22,093 nucleotides of DNA, from assembly GCA_027972325.1 (NCBI GenBank), contig JAPMOS010000380.1:1-22093 (forward strand). Reading direction: 5' to 3'. Position numbers and translations under genes: made by a program. Of the stretch, positions 7,402 to 15,200 are shown piece by piece. The DNA is from Paratrimastix pyriformis (lineage: Eukaryota > Preaxostyla > Paratrimastigidae). The first letter of the stretch is position 1. The number at the start of each line of letters is the position of its first letter. Under the pieces are notes generated by a model. It ran no database searches, had not been told where the DNA came from, and saw nothing but the letters and a program-made list of their open reading frames with translations.

Positions 7402-9036
7402 ATGGAGCGAATTGAAGACGAACTTGTTGACGTTATTCCGCCTCCACCAGAAGAGGAGGAATTTTACGTGGAGCCTGAGCTAGCGGATGATGAGGAAGTT
7501 GGAGACATGCCCCCAGTCGCCGACGAGATTGAAGCCGCCCACGAGATTGACCCCATGATTGATGATGTCGCAGTCGAGGTCGACGATGATGCTGCTTGGG
7601 GTAGTTACGACAGGACTGCGCGTGGGATTCACGCGCTCCTTTCCGGGATGGATCGTCTGTTGTTGTTTTTTCAGTTCAAAGCAAAAATTTGTCTCCTTCT
7701 CCAGTCCCCGAAGGAACCCGCAGTTATCGTTTTAACTGCCAAAAACATGCCCGTGAAGGGTTTTACCGCGTGGTCGGAGGAGCTCTGCAGCGGCTCCGCT
7801 ACGACCACGAGATCCGCGACCGGACCGTCTGGTTGCCCGTCGTCTACCCGCTTGCACGCCGAGTGAGCTTGGTGCGTCGCTTGCATGTCGAGCAAGGGCA
7901 CCTCAACCGAGATGCTCTGATTGCCTACACGAAAGGCCTCTACTACATCCAAGGCATCGATCAAATTGCGCGGGATATCATCGGGACCTGTGGCCAGTGC
8001 CAGACCGTTCGACCCACCTACGAGCATCCCAAGTACCACGCCTTGGTGGTCAACCGGCCCCTCGAGGTGGTCGAACTCGATTGTGGCGGCTTCGAGATCA
8101 ACTGCCCGAGGCCGCGCGGGTTCTGCGTGCTCGTCGACCACTTCTCGAGCTACATGTGGGCAGCGACGACGCGCGAGATGAAGGCCACCGGGGAGGTGGT
8201 TGGCCTTCTCGATCGGGTTTTCACCAGCGACGAGCCCAACCTGCTTCCCGCCCGGATCGTGACCGACAACGGGACCGAGTTCGTCAACCAGCGGGTGACC
8301 GAGTGGATCGAGTCTGTCACCATTTTTCTGAGGGTTTTCAAGTCAGTTCCCCGTTCAGGAACAAGAACCTGCTGCCCGGGGTCCACATCGAGCACCACCG
8401 GTCGAGGCCGTACTACCCCAGTCTCATGGGAAGGCCGAAAACGCGGTCAAGAAGCTAAAGAACCGCGTAATGAAGATGAGAACAGTTCCGGCCACCAACC
8501 GCGAGCTGCCGTGGCAGCCCTTCCTGCAGCGCGCCGTGCAACTGTACAACACCGCCACTGTCTCCTCGGTCTTCCAGCAACGCCCGGTTGTGCTGATGGC
8601 GCTCTATCTCCCAGAGTACCAGCAACTGGGCGACATGGCTCCGCTCCCGGCCAAGTTCACCAACCTGACGCCCGCGGAGGTCCGCCAAATCAAGCAGGCC
8701 GTCGCGTTCTACAGACACCGTGAGTACGGCTACATTGAGCGGCGCCGCAACAAGGAACAAGAGACCATCGAGGAGGGGACTGCCGTGATGGTCAACCCGC
8801 CGTCAAGTGGCGCCGGCCGGGGATGGGCAAGTTCTGCTGGGCGGGCATGGTCTCGGAACGCCGGAGGAACGGGACGTATGTCATCGCTTTTGACGATCGG
8901 GTCCCGTTGGGCATGCCCAAGATCTACGGACGAAACAAGCTGCGGCCCTACGATGAGACCTTCGATGCCCCGCTTCCTGCTGCGGGAGGCGCTCTGGTCC
9001 CCGTTGTTGATCGTCGGCGTCACCCGCCCGCCGAAT
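7402..9036 (+). mobile_element. Broken integrase-bearing retroelement relic (Ty3/gypsy-like or kin)
   Basis: An acidic segment (about 7402-7640) precedes an rve-type integrase. The integrase shows an HHCC zinc-binding module: two His near 7880-7900 (HVEQGH) and CGQC near 7985. Its catalytic core has the first Asp in ELDCGG (about 8070) and the second Asp in VTDNGTEF (about 8262). A glutamate-helix segment, GKAENAVKKLK, lies at about 8430, and C-terminal integrase-like sequence runs to about 9036. No reverse transcriptase, protease or LTR is visible in the window. The copy is broken, with roughly two or three interruptions of frame, and is probably moderately old. A cut-and-paste element with a similar integrase is an alternative. 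Confidence 0.65.
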
Positions 9037-9372
9037 AGACCACACCCCTCCCCCCCCCCCCCCCACCCCACCCCCACCCCCGTCCCGCAGTTTTCCGGTC
9101 CGGTTTTCTGCAAAAACAAAATGATCTTCCACGGATGCTCGAGGGAAGGGGGGGTGGGGGGATTGGAATAGTTGGAGGGGCGGTATTACAACGGCACAAT
9201 TGGCCTCCTGAACCTGTCGGGGGGGGGGGGGTACAGCGAGGAGAAATTGTGATTGCGTGCATGACCAGTTTTCTCAACAGAGGATCCCAAAATCGGCTCT
9301 CTTCCACGCAGCCCCCACCCCCCCAACCCCCCCTCCCCGTTCATGAATGCCCTGTGCACTCTGGGTTCTTGT
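9037..9372. repeat. C- and G-tract rich spacer
   Basis: There is no gene here. A C run of about 17 lies near 9046, followed by CCCCA units, G-rich tracts near 9148-9180, a G run of about 13 near 9220, and C tracts near 9310-9340. Alternating C-rich and G-rich blocks could fold into G-quadruplexes on either strand. It lies between the integrase relic and the 5' end of the LINE. Confidence 0.7.
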
Positions 9373-9399
9373 CGACGCCCCGTCCATACAAAACCGGAA

Positions 9400-9840
9400 A
9401 CATGCATCCAGGAAGAAGAAGGACCGGCGAGCGGCACTGGCGGTGGTGGAGCGGCTGCCCAACGGGGTGCTGGCAGTGCGGGTTGGAAGAAGGTGCACGG
9501 GCAGGGGGCAAACAAACAATGAGGCAGAGCTTGAGGCCATCCTGGAGGCCATCAGGGTGGGACAGGATGCAAACGTGGAGGTGCGCACGGACAGCAAGGT
9601 GGCAAAGGGATGGGTGGAAGGGCTGATGAGGAGAGACTGGACGCCGACCGACCTAATCGAGTCGAAGGCTGAGGGTCTTCTTCGGAGGGGCCAACGAATC
9701 TTGGAGGAACATAGGGGCGAGGTCAGGCTGGTTTGGGTAAAGGGGCACCAGGAGACAGGGGCATCGCTGGATGCGGAGGGAATAGGTTGGCGGACAAGAT
9801 TGCAGGCCAGAGTATAAAACTGGAGAGCACCAAGGAGCCG
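9400..9840 (+). pseudogene. LINE RNase H domain relic
   Basis: Motifs follow the RNase H1 order: TNNEAELEAILEAI (catalytic Glu, about 9511-9552), VRTDSKVAKGW (catalytic Asp, about 9585-9617), VWVKGHQETG (about 9730-9760) and, in the next frame, GNRLADKIAG (last Asp, about 9778-9808). The first catalytic Asp, normally in a 'YTDGS' strand, is missing at the truncated 5' side. In LINEs this domain removes the RNA strand after target-primed reverse transcription. Confidence 0.75.
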
Positions 9841-10514
9841 CAAGAGCAGACCTGGGGATTTCGGCTTGTCCGGCGGAGCGATGGAAAGACGGTGGAGGAG
9901 ATTTTCGTGAAAACCTAAAAGAGTGGGGCCGCAAGGGCGCATCTTCAGGACAGCCCAGAAGTGCAAGAATGCACTAGTGGTCATCAATGCTCAGACGGGA
10001 AATGGCGGAATAAATACGCAGACCATGCGGTGTGAAATGTCGGGGAGACTGGCCATGATGGCAATCTTGCAGCGTTACATCACGGCCAACATCAGATTCT
10101 ACATCAATGGTGAAGGGGATGGGAAATGTTGGTGTGGGGCGAGATTGTACAAACCATTTGGTTTTCGAATGCCCTTCGATGATGGGCAGTGTCGCGGAAA
10201 GGTGGAGTGGTGCCAACGCGATCAAACTGATCGCGTGGCTGGACAAGGGGGAAGGAGCAGAAGATGCAGAACAATTGCTCCAAGAAAAATGGGTGGAGCC
10301 TATGGGCCGAAGCGTGCAGGTGAGAGGTAAGCAGATAGCGATGGACAGACTCTGGGAGCTCATCGAGCGATCGCGGGGGCGCTGGTACCGCGCCCGAACC
10401 TGGGACAGCTTCTGGGAAACATTTTCAACAGAAGTGGCGAACCTGTGCGATCGGTATGCGGATGGAGTGAGCACGGAGATGGCAGAAGGGCAGACCCACA
10501 AGAGCACCCTGCGA

Positions 10515-11043
10515 AACCAGTGGACGACCCCACGTGGTGTCCTCTCTGCTCAGACAAGCAGGCAGTTTGACAACGATGGCATTCTCGCATCCTGGGAATG
10601 CCGATTTGAGCTTCCCCGAATTCAGAACACCCAGCAAAGATGATTGTTTTTGGGTGGAAGACTGGATGGATATGGGCTGTTCAAGGAGAATCGTGACCTC
10701 CTCATCTTTGCCAACCCGGAGTACAACCCCCAGGAAGAGATGGACCGATTATTTAAGGCAATTGGCGATTGGGCAGAGAGTCCAATGGGAAGAGCTGGGA
10801 AGAGAGCTTTCCGATGCATCGCAATCGTCCCGTACGGGTGGGTAAGCCCAACCGGACGCGGCCGGTGCAGGGAATGGAGGCGCAGCATGGCGTCGGATTG
10901 GCCTTGAGGGGGACATGCGATTGAAGGAGCTGTTTATCATTGAGGAAGGGGGTTTCGGCTTCTGGCTGCCGAGCTTCTGGCGGACAGGGGAGAAAGGTGC
11001 GGGGAAGGCCCCGTTCGACGTGGGCATCCTGCTCTTTGAGAAC
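10515..11043 (+). pseudogene. Adenine-N6 methyltransferase-like (phage Dam type) domain relic
   Basis: Motifs appear in the order and spacing of phage-type DNA N6-adenine methyltransferases (about 170 aa). NQWTTPRGV at 10515-10541 matches the 'eW.TP' start. FRTPSKDDCFWVEDW at about 10621-10665 resembles the 'yfTpedDGL..dW' segment. FANPEYNP at 10707-10730 sits where the catalytic [DN]PPY motif belongs, with Glu instead of the second Pro. A hydrophobic strand IAIVPYGW follows. APFDVGILLFEN at 11008-11043 matches the C-terminal 'aPF.s.lvif' strand. The first motif shares a frame with the LINE zinc knuckle, supporting fusion to ORF2; later motifs are in shifted frames. Such domains are known in DIRS retroelements, not as a usual LINE part. 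Confidence 0.5.
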
Positions 11044-11419
11044 CAGAGGGCCCGGGAGAGATTTCCGATGGATCCTGCCCCGTTGTGGGCTTTGGAGAAT
11101 ATGCTTCGGAAAGAGGCGGGTGCGCGGAAGGTGGAGGCTGACTACGAGGGGCGTCCGAAGGAGGGCGAGGTGCTCCACAACTGGAGGGGATCTCAGAGGG
11201 GTGGTGCGGATAGTTGCGGGAAGACTTCGGAGGCGGTGCGGATTTCGAGAGATGTACGCGAATGATTGCAGACTGGCAGCAGAGTTGGGGATTGTGGATG
11301 AAGACACCCAAAAGGAGATTGGGAGCGAAATTGGTGCACTCCGCAAAACCATGCTGCTGGCGATCATGCAACGAAAGAAGAACGAGAAAAATGAAGAAGG
11401 GATGAACGAGGAGACGTAG

Positions 11420-11596
11420 TCCGGGGGTCGGCGGTGACCGTCCCTCGGGGACGGTAGCCGACCCATGGGCCTCTTGGGACGTCCCATCCTGCGAGTTTAT
11501 CTCGCGGGGAGGGCGGACCGGGGGGTTCATGTTACCCGCGGGCTTCGGCCCGAGCACGGACCCGGCGAAAGCTGGGAAGTATCACACACACACACA
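11420..11596 (+). other. Structured LINE 3' UTR with UUCG hairpin and CA tail
   Basis: After the stop at 11417-11419 come three hairpins: GGGTCGGC/GCCGACCC (11425-11432 with 11457-11464) enclosing an inner CCGTCCC stem; GCGAG/CTCGC around TTTAT (11491-11505); and CGGGC-TTCG-GCCCG (11540-11553) just after TGTTACC. The element ends GTATCACACAC. The last hairpin and tail recur in the other two non-LTR copies, suggesting it is the RNA feature recognised by the reverse transcriptase. Confidence 0.7.
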
Positions 11597-12297
11597 CCGA
11601 ATCCTTTTGCTCGGGCTGCACCCACGCCATCACCTGCCCCTGTGCCTGTTGTTCATGCCCCTGCCCCTGCCCCGGTCCCGGCACCTGCACCTGTTGCTGC
11701 CGCTGTTGCTGCTGCTGTTGCTGCCCCTGTTGTTGCCTCTGTTGCTGCTGATGGGTCTCCATTGTCCGCTGTGCCTGCGGCGCCCGCTCGTGCCGCCTCG
11801 ACGCCCGACCATGGTGCTGCTGCCGCGCGTCCGAAGATTAGCCTTCGCGATCTCTCGCCTGTTGCCAACCGTGGGCCTTTGGGAAGGGAGCAACGCGCGT
11901 GGGGGTGGTGGATTCAGGGGCCAGTACGCCTGTCCTACCGAGGTGGTAGGTCATGGTGGATGGGTTCCGCCCCCCCCTCAGGCTGTTTCCTCCGTTCTCA
12001 ATGTCTTTCGTTTCCTCCGCCCCCTTTCATCGTTCCTCGTGTCCCTTTGTCCGCTCCCTTGCCCCGTTCTGTCTTTTGATGTCTCTTTTGTTTGCTGTCA
12101 AGTGTTTGAACGATTCTGTTTCCCGGCGATATTCCAGTCTCTCTCTTTCCCGCCATGCCGTCTGTGCGCCTACCCCTGAAGGGGTGTAGGTCGGCATGTT
12201 ACCCGCCGGTTTCGACCGGATTAACGGATTTTCCTCTGTTTCAGTTTTCTGTGTTTTGCGCGCAGTTACTGGCAGTCGAAATAGTATGACACACACT
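11597..12297 (+). mobile_element. 5'-truncated copy of the half-LINE family
   Basis: From 11599 the sequence aligns with 14138-14966 of the second copy. It starts at CGAATCC next to the CA tail of the preceding LINE, runs through a Pro/Ala-coding segment and the conserved stretch coding DLSPVANRG and GPVRLSYRGGRSW, and then the 3' UTR. The CA tail ends at about 12297, where the minus-strand piggyBac-like gene resumes. The 5' end abutting another LINE's tail suggests tandem or nested insertion. The Pro/Ala array is shorter here than in the other copy, and the reading frame is conserved between copies. Confidence 0.8.
12206..12219 (+). other. UUCG-capped 3' hairpin, copy 2
   Basis: CCGGT-TTCG-ACCGG follows GTTACCCG, at the position equivalent to the LINE hairpin at 11540-11553 but with a different, still fully paired stem. 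An upstream hairpin CCTACCCC-TGAA-GGGG(T)GTAGG lies at about 12169-12190. Confidence 0.8.
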
Positions 12298-15200
12298 CTG
12301 AGTTTTGGTCTGGGACAGCCGAGCCGAGCGCCGCACTGGCCGAAGAGTCCGCCTCGGGCGTTTGGCCGAGCCAGAGGGGTCTGTGGTTCGTGAGTGCTTG
12401 CGAGGGAGATCCTTGGGCGCATCTGGGGTGAATGTGTACATCCTCTGTGTCGGCCGTCTGATGCTGTGCAGGATCTCGGCAGCGCCCAGAGACCGCTCGA
12501 AGTCGCGGAGTCGCGTCTGCACCTGCAACAGCGTGGTCGCGGGGGCAAGATCCTCGCGAAACCGCGCCAGGATGTCGCGGGCAATCTCAGTCCCGGGGCG
12601 GCTTTCGAAGGCATCAACGGGCCGCTCTCCGAAGAAGTACTCCGTCAGAACCCGATGAAAGGTCTCGCGTGCCTCGCGCCGATCGTGGTGCCGATCCTGA
12701 GAGCGTGACGCGGGCTCCTCGTATTCGTCATCCTCGTCCTCGTTCGCATTGCCCGCAGCCGGAGCGCTCACGTCGCTCCCAGCTTCGGCGGCGGCAGGGG
12801 CGTTGTCTTCCTTTGGGGCCCCAGCGTGAATGACTTGAGCGAGCTCGATCATCTCCCTGCGAAAAGGAGTGAAATGGTCCGTGAGCTTCCTTCCTTGGCG
12901 ACACACACACACCCACACACCCACACACAGAACAGACGAGGCAGCTTGAACAAATCGTGCGACGAGGGCGGTGGCATCATCTTCAACAGCGTGCTTCCTC
13001 GGACGTCCTCGCTTCCGCTTTTCAGGAGTGGCTGGCGCCCCTGGAGGAGGATGTGGCGCCAGGGCCTCGACTTCGCTGACCAGATGATGCAGCGAAACCA
13101 GGGGACAACTGCGAGCAAAGGTCAGTGCCTGAATGTTGACGGCTGGACAGACCTCCAGAGAAACTCGTCGATGTTGGCCAGATGGCCGCACGAACGCCTG
13201 AAGGGGTACGTTTGTCCGTGAAGACTTGCGTTGAAAAGGTCACATGCGCGGAACCCCTCGGCGTACTCCAGCTTCCCGGGGCCACGAATTCGGGCTGCGG
13301 TTCAGGTTTCTCACGGGGCCGGCGCGCCAAAGCGTTGGTGACCAGGTTTTTCTGCTGCCCTAGACAAGAATCCAAAAGGAGTTTGGAAGGAAACCAGACC
13401 AGTCTCGTCCACGAACGTGATGGCAAGGACATTGCCTTCGCGGCGGGCTTCCCATGCTCTCCCCCGGTTGAAGTCTCGGCGTTACACGCTCCCTTTGCTC
13501 CGCGTTCCGCCCGTTTCTGGCCATGGAGATCGCAACTGAGCATGACGAGCTCAGTAAGGACGATTCCAACTTTATTATGGATCACGCCGAGATCCTTAGT
13601 CGTGACGACCCTATGGTAGAGTATCTTCAAGATGAGTTGGGTCGGCATCTGTGGTCCCCCTCTTCAGCTCCATTGGACAAGCTCTCTCCTTGGATGCGTT
13701 TGGAGCTTATGAAGCTCTTCAGTTCATTGGTCGTCAATGAGCACCGGGCCCCACGCTATGAGATCATCGAACGCACGGTGCACATGCTGCTGGAGGACAA
13801 TCCGAAGAAGCAGCCTGAAGCGATCAGCCAGTTTATTTTCCAACTTCTTGGTTTTATTGTTCCAGCAATCGAATGTGCGAACTTTCGACTGCCACGTGCC
13901 ACAAGAATCATCGCGCGGCTCGTCTGTGGACAAACACCGCACACCGCCAGAACGAGTCCTCCTATCTGTTGGGGAGACTACGTACCGTGGTCCAAAGCAA
14001 CTTGGAGGTGGAGGTGGAACTCGCCACCCGATCATCGATGGCGATCGTCCAGCGGGGAAGAAGGAGAGAGCCCGTTCCCCTTCTTCCAGCAATCCGTTTG
14101 CCTCTTCCGCTGTCCCAAGAGCACCTCTCACCTTGGCGAATCCATTTGCCAAGCCGGCACCTGTTCCGGCTCCGACTGCGGCTCATGCTCCGGCAACAGC
14201 AACAGCACCTGCACCTGCACCTGCACCTGCACCTGCACCTGCACCTGCAACTGCACCTGCACCTGCCCCTGCACCTGCACCTGCACCTGCACCTGCACCT
14301 GCCCCTGCCCCTACCCATGCCCCTGCCCCTGTTCTGGTTCCTGTTGCTGCCGCTGTTGCCCCGGTTGTTGTCTCTGTTGCTGCTGGTGTGTCTCCATTGT
14401 CTGCTGTGTCTGCTGCGCCCGCTCGTGCTACCTCGACGCCCGACCATGCCGCTTCTGCCGTGCCTCCGAAGATCAGCCACTCCGACCTCTCGCCTGTTGC
14501 CAACCGTGGGCATTTGGGAAGGGAGCTACGAGAATGGGGATGGTGGATCAGGGGCCCAGTACGCCTGTCCTACCGAGGTGGTAGGTCATGGCGGATGGGT
14601 TCCGCCGCCCCCACAGGCTGGGTTCGGGAATATTTTTCGTTCTAACTGTCTCTTTTGCATCCTTCGCCCCCCCTTTTTTTGTTCTTCTTGTCCCGTGTCT
14701 CAGTGTTGGATCCCTTTGTCCCCCTACTGGCCCCCCGTTCTTTCTTTTGATGTTCCTTTTGATTGCTCAAGTGTTTGAACGATTCTGTTTCCCGGCGATA
14801 TTCCAGTCTCTCTCCTTCCCGCCATGCCGTCTGTACGCCTACCCCTGAAGGGGTTTAGGTCGGCATGTTACCCGCCGGTTTCGACCGGATTAACGGATTT
14901 TCCTCTGTTTCAGTTTTCTGTGTTTTGCGCGCAGTTACTGGCAGTCGAAATAGTATGACACACACACGGGCTTCCCATGTGTTCACTTTAGCCTTTCGCA
15001 GATTCTTGGTCATGTGCCCGAATCCCCGGGGGAACCTAAAGGACGCATACATCACCCGACCAGTTCGTTGCCTTTTGTCGGACCTGCTTGGTTGACAAGC
15101 CACAATGAAATTGTAGTGATGCTTGATCAGCCACGGAAGGGACGCCTTGCTGCCATAATAGGAGTCTGACACAAAAATGGTGCGGGGCACCTTGTCCGCG

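Larger units (their letters stand above)
9373..11596 (+). mobile_element. 5'-truncated non-LTR retrotransposon (LINE) with RNase H and methyltransferase-like region
   Basis: The element keeps the C-terminal part of a LINE ORF2, a structured 3' UTR and a CA-repeat tail (about 11583-11596). It lacks the endonuclease and reverse transcriptase, as expected from 5' truncation. In order it carries an RNase H domain, a Cys/His knuckle (KCWCGA near 10126, then HLVFECPS near 10155), a helical linker (10200-10480), a methyltransferase-like region (10515-11043) and a stop at 11417. Coding similarity moves between frames at least five times, so it is dead. The frame change between KGHQETG and NRLADKIAG lies near 9775. 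The exact 5' boundary is uncertain. Confidence 0.7.
13457..14966 (+). mobile_element. Half-LINE: 1.51-kb non-LTR element with ORF1 only
   Basis: The insert is bounded by a 13-bp target-site duplication and ends in a structured 3' UTR plus CA repeat. From an ATG at 13523 it codes a helical, charged N-terminal region (DDSNFIMDHAEILSRDDPMV, MRLELMKLFSSLVV). After one change of frame near 13920-14000 follow a Ser/Pro region (KKERARSPSSSNPFASS), a (Pro-Ala)n linker and the conserved end WGWWIRGPVRLSYRGG. No reverse transcriptase, endonuclease or RNase H is present. The 66-bp leader before the ATG suggests a complete 5' end rather than truncation. This matches the 'half-LINE' idea (ORF1 plus 3' UTR, mobilised by a full LINE). 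A GTCTGT at 13922 may mark an intron near the frame change. Confidence 0.65.

Noticed and set aside
11529-12179. Leu/Pro-rich ORF in the truncated half-LINE copy
   Set aside because: It is an alternative frame of the Pro/Ala-coding array and is not conserved as protein between the two copies.
12027-12617. Minus-strand ORF of 196 codons crossing 12298
   Set aside because: It crosses the retroelement/transposase boundary and mixes two unrelated sequences.
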